Below, piece by piece: positions 35,907-43,716 of a stretch of DNA of 64,000 nucleotides. This DNA is from DASQUK01 sp046726215. GTDB taxonomy: Bacteria > Actinomycetota > Acidimicrobiia > Acidimicrobiales > VFJN01. The position numbers and the translations under genes were made by a program. Every line of letters starts with the position of its first letter. The first letter of the stretch is position 1. The stretch is taken from the NCBI GenBank assembly GCA_046726215.1, contig JBKPAA010000017.1:29520-93519 (forward strand), in the 5' to 3' direction. The notes under the pieces are model-generated. The model saw nothing but the letters and a program-made list of their open reading frames with translations. It was not told where the DNA came from and did no database searches.

Positions 35907-35980
35907 GCCTCGCCGAGATGGGCGTCTGAACCCCGTTCCGGCGCTGAATTCTTCGCGAGGACCGGTAAGGATCGGCGCCG
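35907..35980 (+). repeat. Direct repeat copy B
   Basis: A 74-bp near copy of 35669-35740, in the same orientation. It includes a non-functional copy of the MBL gene's last codons (CTCGCCGAGATGGGCG, then a stop) followed by the core from GTTCCGGCGC at 35935 to ATCGGCGCCG at 35980. It ends two bases from the stop codon of the convergent glycosylase gene. The copying of a coding tail shows duplication from the MBL gene end, or insertion of the repeat into that end. Confidence 0.85.
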
Positions 35981-35982
35981 GT

Positions 35983-36705
35983 TCATGCGGCAGCGGCCGC
36001 AGCGGCCTGACGGAGGTGGGCCGTCAGCTCGTCCCGTGATGTGCGGGCATTGAGCCCGCTGGTCGAGGGCATGACGTACACGGGCACTCCTGCGAGGCTC
36101 TCGGGCTGGTTGCCCGGCCGCGCCCGCCGGTCGGCGGCGGCTCGCCATCCCGCCAGCCCCACGAAGCAGACGGCGCGGGGTCGGAGCCACCGCACCAGCC
36201 GCTCCACGCGGGCCAGCCCGCTGCGGTACTCGGCGGTCGTCAGCTCGCCGGCGGCCACCGTGGCCCGCTTGACGAGGTCGGTCATGCCGACGCCGTGGTG
36301 GTAGAGCGCGTGGTCGGGGTCGCGGTCGGCCGACACGAGCCCCGCCGCCAGGGCGGCCGGCCAGAACCGGTTCCCGGGTCGGGCGAAGGCCACCCCGGCG
36401 TCGGCGGCGTAGAGGCTGGGGTTGAGCCCGCAGATCAGCATGCGCATGCCGGGGCCCACGGTGTCGGGGAGCGTTCGGGCCCGCCGCGCGCGGGCCACGC
36501 GCGGGCCGCGCGCCACGCCCGCGCCCAGGGCCGCCAACGGTTCGTCGGGCTCGAAGCCGGCGCCGACGAGCAGGTCGGACAGCGGCGGTTCGCGCCCCGC
36601 CAACGGGCGTGCTGGCTCGTCACCGGGACAGCCATCACCGGCACCAACGGTGAGGTCCAACACGCCCCCGAGGGGCAGCGCCCGGTGCAGCTCGGCCAGC
36701 GCCAT
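35983..36705 (-). CDS. Mismatch-specific uracil/thymine DNA glycosylase (MUG-like) with extra N-terminal segment
   Basis: The C-terminal part is a MUG/TDG-type glycosylase that removes mispaired U or T: MRMLICGLNPSLYAADAG holds the catalytic loop Asn, FARPGNRFWPA follows, and VYVMPSTSGLNA is the second active-site loop. Before it lie about 85 residues that look like the end of a class I methyltransferase (LPMALAELHRALPLGGVLDLTV, then LLVGAGFEPDEPL). ATG 36705 is used here, but the same pattern continues in frame upstream (CLRDVAPERL). The only upstream standard start is GTG 36840, inside the neighbouring hydrolase gene. The gene may therefore be 5'-truncated. Confidence 0.78.
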   Translation of the reverse strand: MALAELHRALPLGGVLDLTVGAGDGCPGDEPARPLAGREPPLSDLLVGAGFEPDEPLAALGAGVARGPRVARARRARTLPDTVGPGMRMLICGLNPSLYAADAGVAFARPGNRFWPAALAAGLVSADRDPDHALYHHGVGMTDLVKRATVAAGELTTAEYRSGLARVERLVRWLRPRAVCFVGLAGWRAAADRRARPGNQPESLAGVPVYVMPSTSGLNARTSRDELTAHLRQAAAAAAA

Positions 36706-36791
36706 CGGAAGTCGCTCGGGGGCGACGTCCCGGAGGCACCTGCCGACCCGGGCGCGACCCGCCCGAGCCGAGGTGGCTCCTGGCTCGCGGC

Positions 36792-39284
36792 TCAGTGGCC
36801 GCCCCTGGGCTTGCCGGCGTCGGGCTTGGTGTAGTCGCACACGCCGTCGGGGAAGATCTGCTCGAGCCGGGCCTTCTCGGCGGCGGTCGGCTGCCAGTCG
36901 CCGTACAGGCCCTTCTCGATGGCCCGGTCCACCGACTGGAGCTGGCACTTCCACACGCCGCCCTCGAACGGTCCACCGGCTTGGCGGCGGGACGAGGAGT
37001 AGATGGGGAAGCGCTCGGTGCAGGCACCGGCGGGCCGATCGTCGAGGACTCCGTCCCAGACCCCCTGGCCCGAGGCGATGAGGTTGCCATCGGTGTCGAA
37101 GCAGGAATCGACCGCCCGGTCCGGCTTGTTTTCGGCCACGCTGCGCTCCGGATGGGCGGCCATGTTCGCCATCCACTCGTCGATCACCTCGAATGCCATC
37201 GCCGTCTGGTCGAAGGCGCGGGCGGGCCGCGCGTCGGTGAACCAGATGACCTGGTTCGACGCGTCGCCGTCGACGTCGAGCATCCGCTGGCGGCTGGCGA
37301 ACGACTGGTGCGAGTGGTGCATGTCCAGCTCGTCCTCCAGGTAGTGCCGCCAATCGATGATCGGTATATCGATGTCGCCCTGGAACTCCATGCCCGACGT
37401 GTAGGCGGCCCTCATGGCGTCCGGGTCACCCTCGCGCCGGGGCGCCGGCGTGACGCCGCCGTCGGAGCTGAGGTTCATGTTGCGCGAGCTCCAGGGGTCG
37501 AAGTTCGCGGGCGAGAACGCGCCCTGGAACGGGAAGCCCTCGGGCACCATCTGGGAGGTGTTCTTCCAGCTCCCGACCTGGGCATTGAGGTCGAGGAAGT
37601 CATCCGGCGTGATCACGCCGTCGGCCAACGCCCGGAGGCCGTACTGCACGCCAACGTTGTCCCATGGCACCCGGGCGAACCCATCGGCGCCCCGCCCGTA
37701 GATGTTCACCGTGTCGCCCCAGTGGGTCCACTCGACCCCGGCGGTGCCCTGAGCCAGCTTGTCGATGTCGTTGACGTTGGTGAAGGTGGGGTTGAGCGTC
37801 AGTGGAGTGAGCCCGAACCAGCTGGCCCGGCACTCGGTGAGGGCGGGCGCCGGCGACGCCGGATCGCGGTCCATGACCTGGTAGCCGAGGAGGGCGTACA
37901 ACCCGTACAGGCCGTTCCATTGGCTGATCTCGCCTTGGGACAGGTTCTGGGGGAAGTTGGAGGCGTTGAGGCCCATGACGGCCTGGCGCACCTCCGGGTC
38001 CTTCCACCGGGGGTTGTTGCGGCCGCCGACGTCGAAGTAGTGCTCCAAGAGCTCGCAGTCGCCGACGTGGATCGTCTGGGTGACCATGTCGGAATACGAG
38101 TACTGGGGGATGGCGGCGTCGATCAGGCCCGGGTGGTTCTGGGCGTAGACGTATTGCTGGATGGCGCCGCCCGAACCGCCGACGGCCACCGTGTAGTCGG
38201 GCACGCCGTGGGCCTCCACGGTGTGCTCTTTGAGCATGAGCGCGGTCTCGCCCCCGACCTGCAGGTTGTAGTGCGTGCTGGTGCGCGTGCCGCTCGACCA
38301 CATCACGCCGTAGCCCTGGCCGAGGAGGCCGGCGGGCAGCATCGAGCCGGTGCTGGTGGTGCCCTGGAAGTGGCCGATCCCGACGCCACCGTCGAAGCTG
38401 AACACCAAGCGGCGGTTCCACAGGGAGTCGTCGGGGGCGGCCGGATCGGACTCACCGGCGGGGGCCAGCATGGCGACGCTGTAGATGAAGCGGTTGATGG
38501 TCCCGCGTTCCCAGCGGACGATGAACGGCGCCGTCTTCCCATCCAGCGTGGTGATGGTGGCGATGTCGGCGGGGAGCGGTCCGGCCGGATCGTCGAGCCA
38601 GTGGAATTGCCCGCCGGTGGTGCCGTAGACGTAGCCGATGCGGGTGGTGGCGGCACAGTCCTTGCTCCACCCGACGATCTGGGCCGCGGCCGTGGGGTAG
38701 CCCCGGCCGTCCTGCGGATAGCCGCCCTGCGCATCCTCGGCGGCAACGGGAATGCCGATCTGGTCCTGGTTGTCCACCAGCGGCTGGCTCAGCAGCGGCC
38801 GCCCGTCGAACCGGGCCCGGGCGGTGGTGCAGACGAAGGGCTGCTGCTGCGGGCCGGAGAAGATCGGACCACCGATGGGATGGTTGGTCAGCGTGAGGTG
38901 CGCGCTGTGGCCGTTCGCCTGGCCGTTCTGGCGCGCGGCGCTGGCGGTCAGCGTGTTGTCACCCTGCACGAGACCCCCGACCAGCCCGACGAGCGTGTGG
39001 TCGTCGTCTCCCGCGGCGAACGCGTCGGTGACGTCGGCGCCGCCAAGCGTGATCGTCACGTCGTCGAGCGCCACGTTGCCGGGGACCGCCACCTGCACCA
39101 GGGCGTCCCCGCCCGACACCTGATCGGGGCGTGCCGACAGCACCGTGATCTCAAACCGATTCGGGTTGCTGCCTCGTGTCGACGCAGCCGACCCGGCCGT
39201 GGCGCCGGCCGGCACGACGACGCCGGCGGCGACCGCGACGGCCAAGGCTGCGAGCGCGGTAGCGCTGGGCCTGAATCCCCGCAT
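36792..39284 (-). CDS. Large secreted hydrolase-like protein (DUF6351 family)
   Basis: An 830-residue exported protein. An N-terminal signal (SATALAALAVAVAAGVVVPAGATA) is followed by a beta-sandwich-like region (residues 40-130, with GDALVQVAVPGNVALDDVTI) and a large alpha/beta-hydrolase-like domain. The likely nucleophile is Ser371 in the elbow VGGSGGAIQQY. The Asp-rich and Trp-rich segments that follow (for example IPIIDWRHYLEDELDMHHSH and QVIWFTDARP) resemble DUF6351 proteins. It could release esters outside the cell; the substrate is unknown. ATG 39284 is clear. It is separated from the co-directional SDR by 42 bp. Confidence 0.8.
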   Translation of the reverse strand: MRGFRPSATALAALAVAVAAGVVVPAGATAGSAASTRGSNPNRFEITVLSARPDQVSGGDALVQVAVPGNVALDDVTITLGGADVTDAFAAGDDDHTLVGLVGGLVQGDNTLTASAARQNGQANGHSAHLTLTNHPIGGPIFSGPQQQPFVCTTARARFDGRPLLSQPLVDNQDQIGIPVAAEDAQGGYPQDGRGYPTAAAQIVGWSKDCAATTRIGYVYGTTGGQFHWLDDPAGPLPADIATITTLDGKTAPFIVRWERGTINRFIYSVAMLAPAGESDPAAPDDSLWNRRLVFSFDGGVGIGHFQGTTSTGSMLPAGLLGQGYGVMWSSGTRTSTHYNLQVGGETALMLKEHTVEAHGVPDYTVAVGGSGGAIQQYVYAQNHPGLIDAAIPQYSYSDMVTQTIHVGDCELLEHYFDVGGRNNPRWKDPEVRQAVMGLNASNFPQNLSQGEISQWNGLYGLYALLGYQVMDRDPASPAPALTECRASWFGLTPLTLNPTFTNVNDIDKLAQGTAGVEWTHWGDTVNIYGRGADGFARVPWDNVGVQYGLRALADGVITPDDFLDLNAQVGSWKNTSQMVPEGFPFQGAFSPANFDPWSSRNMNLSSDGGVTPAPRREGDPDAMRAAYTSGMEFQGDIDIPIIDWRHYLEDELDMHHSHQSFASRQRMLDVDGDASNQVIWFTDARPARAFDQTAMAFEVIDEWMANMAAHPERSVAENKPDRAVDSCFDTDGNLIASGQGVWDGVLDDRPAGACTERFPIYSSSRRQAGGPFEGGVWKCQLQSVDRAIEKGLYGDWQPTAAEKARLEQIFPDGVCDYTKPDAGKPRGGH

Positions 39285-39326
39285 CTGCTCTTCCCCCTGC
39301 TGACGGATGCGTCAGAAACGACGGTA

Positions 39327-40187
39327 TCAGCCCCCGCGTGGCGGAGCTTCGGTGTCGACCGGCCGGGCGCCGGAGGCAAGGTCGGCACTCAGCCTGCGCA
39401 TCCCCGCCAGCCAGCGGTCCCGGTCCGAGGCCCGGCGCTGCTCGAAGATGGCCACGTCGGGGTGGGGGAGGATCAAAAAGCGTTCGTCTCGGATCCCGGC
39501 GACCGCGCTGTCGGCCACCTGCTCCGGCGACAGGACGCCCGCCACGGCGGCCGCCTGGGTCTCGGCGCCCGGCGCGTCGCCAGCCTCTCGTCCCAACCCA
39601 CCAGCGACCGCCCCGCCGCGCAGCATCGCGGTTTCGACCGCCATCGGACACACGCACGACACCTTGATTCCCCGGTCGCCGTAGGTGATGGCGAGCCACT
39701 CGGCGAACGCCACCGCGGCGTGCTTGGTGACGGAGTACGGGGCGTCACCGGGCTGGCTCAGCAGCCCGGCCGCGGATGCGGTCGACAGCAGGTATCCGTG
39801 GCTGCGTCCGAGCATGAGCGGGACCATCGCCCGGGCCGCGTACAGGTGGGCAAGGACGTTGACCGACCACACCGACTCCCACACCGTGTCGGGCGCCTCG
39901 ATGCCGCCAAAGCCCAGGATCCCCGCGTTGGACGCGAACAGGTCGATGGGACCGATCTCGGCCTCGGTGCGCTCGACGACCGCCTCGATGTCTGCCTCCA
40001 CCGTGACGTCGGCGGTGAGGGGCGTTCCCCGGCCCCCCAACGCGTCGGCGGTGGCCAGCGCTCCGTCGGCGTCCCGGTCGACGACCACCACGGCGCGGGC
40101 GCCTTCGGCCGCAAAGCGCTGGCACAGGGCCTGACCGATCCCGCTGGCACCGCCGGTCACGACGCAGATCCGGTCACGCAACTCCAT
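39327..40187 (-). CDS. SDR family oxidoreductase
   Basis: A 286-residue short-chain dehydrogenase with normal motifs: TGGASGIGQ near residue 11, SNAGILG in place of NNAG, the active Ser in STASAAGLLS and YSVTK as the catalytic Tyr-x3-Lys. The extra C-terminal 50 residues (ILPHPDVAIFEQRRASDRDRWLAGMRRLSA) are found in a subgroup with a long tail. The substrate is unknown. ATG 40187 comes one base after the stop of the LLM gene (TGA, c, ATG), so the two are translated together. A membrane-bound role is not indicated. Confidence 0.88.
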   Translation of the reverse strand: MELRDRICVVTGGASGIGQALCQRFAAEGARAVVVVDRDADGALATADALGGRGTPLTADVTVEADIEAVVERTEAEIGPIDLFASNAGILGFGGIEAPDTVWESVWSVNVLAHLYAARAMVPLMLGRSHGYLLSTASAAGLLSQPGDAPYSVTKHAAVAFAEWLAITYGDRGIKVSCVCPMAVETAMLRGGAVAGGLGREAGDAPGAETQAAAVAGVLSPEQVADSAVAGIRDERFLILPHPDVAIFEQRRASDRDRWLAGMRRLSADLASGARPVDTEAPPRGG

Positions 40188-40188
40188 G

Positions 40189-41169
40189 TCAACCCTTCCC
40201 GATTCCAGCCCGAATCGTGAGATCGGCAGAGGCTCGGCGGTCCTTCCCCCAGGGTAGGGGCATGAGGACCGGCACCACGACGCCGGCATCGACGTAAGCC
40301 TGCATCGTGGCGTGCACGGCGTCGGCGTCACCCATGACGTCGATGGCGTCGACCATGCGATCGGTAACTGCGCCCACGGCGCCCTCGCGATCCCCGGCAG
40401 CGAACCGATCGCGGATCTCGGCGACCTCCTCGGCGAACCCGGCGCGCTCGAAGTTCCGGGCGTAGCTGTCCACGACGGCGTACGAGTAGAGGTCTCGCCG
40501 GGCGCGGTCGATTCCCTCGTCGCGCGCGCACACGCCGGCGTGGACGTAGGCGCAGATGGCGGCGTCGCCGCCCTTGCGCACCTGATCCACCGACCACGGA
40601 ACGTGCGAAGCCGGCAGGTAATTGAGTAGGACGCCGTCGGCGAGCTCACCGGCCAGCCGCAGCATGCCCGGGTTCAGCGCGCCGACGACGATCTTGGGGA
40701 CCCGCTCGCCGCGTCGGACCCCCAGGCGGAAGCCCTTGACGTTGTAGAAGTCGCCGGCGAAGTCGACCCTCTCGCCCGACAGGCAGGCGCGCAGCAGGGT
40801 GACGTACTCGCGGACCCGGGCGAGGGGCCGCTCGCCGTAGGGGACCCCGTGCCAGCGCTCCGTCACCACCGGTGACGAGATGCCGATCCCCAACAGGACG
40901 TCGCGCTCGGGGTGCAGGGCTTGCAGCGTTGCCCCCGCCATCGCCACCACCATGGGAGTGCGCAGCTGGAGGGCCAGGACGCCGGTCCCGAGGTCGAGGC
41001 CGGGGGCGGCGGCGCCGGCGGCGCCGAGCAGCGAGAAGGCTTCCGGCCCGGTCGTCTCGGCGGTCCAGAAGCTCCGGTAGCCGAGGTCGGCGGCCGTCCG
41101 GGCGGTCGAGACCGCGAGGCCGGGCCCCAGGCTCATGAGCGATGCGAACGTGAGCCCGGCCCGAGACAT
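40189..41169 (-). CDS. LLM class F420-dependent oxidoreductase
   Basis: A 326-residue luciferase-like protein: LTFASLMSLGPGLAVS, LGYRSFWTAETTGPEAFSLLGAAG, GIGISSPVVTERWHGVPYGER and VPKIVVGALNPGMLRLAGELADGVLLNYLP match F420-dependent LLM enzymes closely. ATG 41169 fits the family's length; ATG 41232 is in frame and possible, adding 21 low-complexity residues. The following SDR gene begins one base after its stop, so an alcohol or ketone substrate could be passed between them. This is one of four such LLM genes in the window. Confidence 0.88.
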   Translation of the reverse strand: MSRAGLTFASLMSLGPGLAVSTARTAADLGYRSFWTAETTGPEAFSLLGAAGAAAPGLDLGTGVLALQLRTPMVVAMAGATLQALHPERDVLLGIGISSPVVTERWHGVPYGERPLARVREYVTLLRACLSGERVDFAGDFYNVKGFRLGVRRGERVPKIVVGALNPGMLRLAGELADGVLLNYLPASHVPWSVDQVRKGGDAAICAYVHAGVCARDEGIDRARRDLYSYAVVDSYARNFERAGFAEEVAEIRDRFAAGDREGAVGAVTDRMVDAIDVMGDADAVHATMQAYVDAGVVVPVLMPLPWGKDRRASADLTIRAGIGKG

Positions 41170-41293
41170 CCCATCCGCTTCCACGGCCGCTCGGGCCGGG
41201 GCAGCGGGAGGCGCGTTGCGGTCCATCCCCATGGCCGGCCCAAGCTAGTAGCCGGCGCGCGGTGGCGGTGCTGGCACATACGATCGAACCCCT

Positions 41294-42172
41294 ATGGAGC
41301 TGACGGTGGCCGAGGGGCGCGTGCTCGGGTGCCTCATCGAGCGGGAGGCGGTCGCCCCCGGGGCGTATCCGGTGACGCTCAACGACCTGCGCCTCGCCTG
41401 CAACCAGACCAGCGGGCGGAATCCGGTCGTCGCCTACGACGACCGTACGGTGGAGGACACGCTGCTGGCGCTCAAGTCAAAGGGCCTGGCGCGATTCGTC
41501 CTGGGACGCGCCCCGGGGGAGCGCACCACTCGGTACGGCCACCGTGCGGATGAGCGCTGGCGGCTCGGCCGCGGTGACCTGGCGGTGCTGGCGACCCTGT
41601 TGCTCCAGGGTGCACAGCCGGTGTCCGAGGTCCGAGAGCGGGCCCGACGGCTGGCGCCTTTCGCGGACCCCAGCGACGTCGATGCCGTTCTCGACATGCT
41701 GGCGGCCCGAACTCCCACGCCCTTCGCCACCCGCCTCGACGCTGACGGGGCGGGCGGCGAGACGCGGTGGGCCCAGGTGCTCACCGGCGCCTCCCCGAGG
41801 CCGGCCGGCCGCGATCCGGCGGCGGGCGCCGCATCGCTCGAGGGAGTGTCTCCCTCCTACGCCGATCTTGCCGGCCGGGTCGCCCAGCTCGAGCAGCGCC
41901 TGGAGGACGCGCTCGAGCGACGTGGCCCGTCCACGGAGCACGACGCCGACCGAAGCCCGGCGGCCGACGGTCGTCCCGCCTACCGCTCCAGCGATTGGCG
42001 GGAGGATCCGACGATGCCTCCACCACCCCCGCCACCGGAGATGATCGGCAACCACGTCGCCACCCTGCACCCGCTCACCGTGGCCGAGGACACGGCCGAC
42101 CTGGCCGAACGGGTGGGCGACATCGAGCGGCGCCTGACGCGCATCGAGGCCGAGCTGGCGGCCCTGCGTTAG
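41294..42172 (+). CDS. YceH-like (DUF480) protein with winged-helix repeats
   Basis: A 292-residue protein whose first half matches YceH/DUF480: ELTVAEGRVLGCLIEREAVAPGAYPVTLNDLRLACNQTSGRNPVV is the strongest segment, followed by a second winged helix (LGRGDLAVLATLLLQGAQPVSEVRERA). The second half departs from ordinary YceH with a low-complexity region (Pro-rich MPPPPPPPEM) and a C-terminal coiled coil (LAERVGDIERRLTRIEAELAALR). The role is unknown; DNA binding is possible. ATG 41294 is the start. It is divergent from the LLM gene across about 120 bp. Confidence 0.83.
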   Translation: MELTVAEGRVLGCLIEREAVAPGAYPVTLNDLRLACNQTSGRNPVVAYDDRTVEDTLLALKSKGLARFVLGRAPGERTTRYGHRADERWRLGRGDLAVLATLLLQGAQPVSEVRERARRLAPFADPSDVDAVLDMLAARTPTPFATRLDADGAGGETRWAQVLTGASPRPAGRDPAAGAASLEGVSPSYADLAGRVAQLEQRLEDALERRGPSTEHDADRSPAADGRPAYRSSDWREDPTMPPPPPPPEMIGNHVATLHPLTVAEDTADLAERVGDIERRLTRIEAELAALR

Positions 42173-42273
42173 TTCGCCGGCGCGGGGGAGCTGTGGCGAG
42201 ACCCGCGCGGGTGTGACCGATTCGCCGCCCGCTGTCGCCGCCGACGGTCGAGCGACCGGTATGGTGGTCAGGG

Positions 42274-42474
42274 ATGACCGAGACGCACACGCTCGACGAG
42301 ACGATCAGCGAGGCCTTGGCGCTGATCGACAAGGGCCTGGGTGACCTCCTCCATCGTGAGCTGGTGTCCTCGAACGAGGTTGCCGACCTGCTGCTCGACG
42401 TGCGCACGCTGCTCGCCAATCCGGGCTCGGCCGGTGACGACCGCGACGACTTCGACGTCGCCGTGCCGGGCTGA
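42274..42474 (+). CDS. Small hypothetical acidic protein
   Basis: A 66-residue protein from ATG 42274 (GGGATG context). It is predicted to be helical (LDETISEALALIDKGLGDLLHRELVSSNEVADLLLDVRTLL), with an acidic tail ending DDFDVAVPG. The amino-acid composition and codon pattern are coding-like and regular, and no alternative gene overlaps it on the other strand. I recognise no family. It follows the YceH-like gene by 101 bp. Confidence 0.58.
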   Translation: MTETHTLDETISEALALIDKGLGDLLHRELVSSNEVADLLLDVRTLLANPGSAGDDRDDFDVAVPG

Positions 42475-42515
42475 CAGTGCGTCGCTGAGTGACGACGAGC
42501 CTCTGAGGGCGGACC

Positions 42516-43115
42516 TCAGCGCTTCAGCGAGGTGTGCTTGAACTCGTTGAGCTCGGGGAACCCGGTCAGCACGTCCATCACGCGTTCGATCGTCCGCCTC
42601 GCCAGCTCGGCGTCGCCTCGGGGCCGCTCCATGAGCCGCACGAAGACGGCCGCCTCGCCGTGGATGAACGTGGGGACGCCCCAGACCTCGTGATCCTCGG
42701 CGGCTGCGGTGTGCTCGAGCCGGACCCGGTCCAGCGGCTCGCCGGCTGCGATCTCCGCGAACACCTTGTCGGCGTCGACACCGGAGGCGGTGAGGACCCG
42801 GCGCACCTCGTCGGGCGCCTCCAAGTGCTTGCCCTCGTCGTGACGCAACGCGAACAGCGCCTCGTGGAGATCGAGGAAGCGGTCCGGGAACTGCTCTCGC
42901 ACCGCCACCGCCGCCTGCATGGCGAGCAGCCCGGAGTCGTCCTGCGGACGGCCCCAGATGTCGGGCTCGCCCTCGGCGACGTGCACCTGCGCCAATGAGA
43001 ACGGCACGAACCGGACGGTCCACGGTGCGCCGGCGCGGAGGGCCTCGATGATGTGCTCGTGCGCATTGCGGGCGAACGGGCAGCGGTAGTCCCAAGTCAC
43101 GGCGAATTCGGTCAT
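42516..43115 (-). CDS. DsbA family (FrnE-like) thioredoxin-fold protein
   Basis: A 199-residue DsbA-like protein. The first strand and active-site region read FAVTWDYRCPFARNAHEHI, so the CxxC is reduced to a single Cys in CPFA. The later VWGVPTFIHGEAAVFVRL carries the cis-Pro loop, with the expected helical insertion between them (LFALRHDEGKHLEAPDEVRRVL). A single Cys argues against ordinary disulfide oxidase activity and fits FrnE or isomerase-like relatives. It has no signal peptide and is probably cytoplasmic. ATG 43115 is used. It is convergent with the small ORF and 29 bp from the PAP2 gene. Confidence 0.82.
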   Translation of the reverse strand: MTEFAVTWDYRCPFARNAHEHIIEALRAGAPWTVRFVPFSLAQVHVAEGEPDIWGRPQDDSGLLAMQAAVAVREQFPDRFLDLHEALFALRHDEGKHLEAPDEVRRVLTASGVDADKVFAEIAAGEPLDRVRLEHTAAAEDHEVWGVPTFIHGEAAVFVRLMERPRGDAELARRTIERVMDVLTGFPELNEFKHTSLKR

Positions 43116-43144
43116 CGGATGGGTCAACGGGTCGCCGCGCCGAG

Positions 43145-43690
43145 TCATTCCGGAACCGCGGCAGGAAGGGGCCATGCTCGCCGTGCGATGCGCGCCAGCA
43201 CCACGCCCAGTAGTGCGCCGGCCACGACGTCCGACGGGTGGTGGATCTTCACGTACACCCGGCTGCTAGCAACCACCGCGCCGATCGCGTAGTAGAGCGG
43301 CCACAGCGGGTCGCCCTGGCTCAACACGCCGGCAGCGAGCATGGCCGACGAGGCGTGGCCCGAGGGGAAGCTCGACGTGCGGGGGCGGCGCAGCCGGAGC
43401 GGCCTCGCCTGCTCCCAGGCGGGCCGGTGGCGGCGGAACAAGCTCTTCACCGGGCCGTTGACCAGCGCCGACTCCATTCCGAGCATGGCGGCGACCCGGA
43501 GGGCGTGGACCAGGCGACGATCGGGACCGAGGGCCCGAGCGGTGCTGACCAGGTGCCACACCAGGCTGAAGTCACCGAGCTCGGAGGCCGCGTACATCAG
43601 CCGATCGACGTGTCGGTGCCCCCGGAAACGGTCGACGCGCTCGTCGATGGCGCCGTCGAAACGGCCGATCCCCTGGATGATGGCGCTCAG
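43145..43690 (-). CDS. PAP2 family phosphatase, start not canonical
   Basis: A type 2 phosphatidic-acid phosphatase domain of 150-180 residues. Motifs are KSLFRRHRP (first), FPSGHASSAMLAAG (second) and SSRVYVKIHHPSDVVAGALLGV (third), which carry the catalytic His residues. The coding pattern begins well upstream of the first ATG (43597): the segment IIQGIGRFDGAIDERVDRFRGHRHVDRL belongs to the family, yet no ATG, GTG or TTG precedes it in frame. CTG at 43690 is therefore suggested, possibly read after termination of the overlapping upstream gene. ATG 43597 would give a shorter protein. Confidence 0.75.
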   Translation of the reverse strand: MSAIIQGIGRFDGAIDERVDRFRGHRHVDRLMYAASELGDFSLVWHLVSTARALGPDRRLVHALRVAAMLGMESALVNGPVKSLFRRHRPAWEQARPLRLRRPRTSSFPSGHASSAMLAAGVLSQGDPLWPLYYAIGAVVASSRVYVKIHHPSDVVAGALLGVVLARIARRAWPLPAAVPE

Positions 43691-43716
43691 GGGACCGACA
43701 TCGGGACGCGGCCGAG

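Noticed and set aside
36795..40220. An 1141-codon plus-strand open frame
   Set aside because: It is the antisense of the DUF6351-like and SDR genes, with repeated Val/Gly/Arg composition and no recognised motif.
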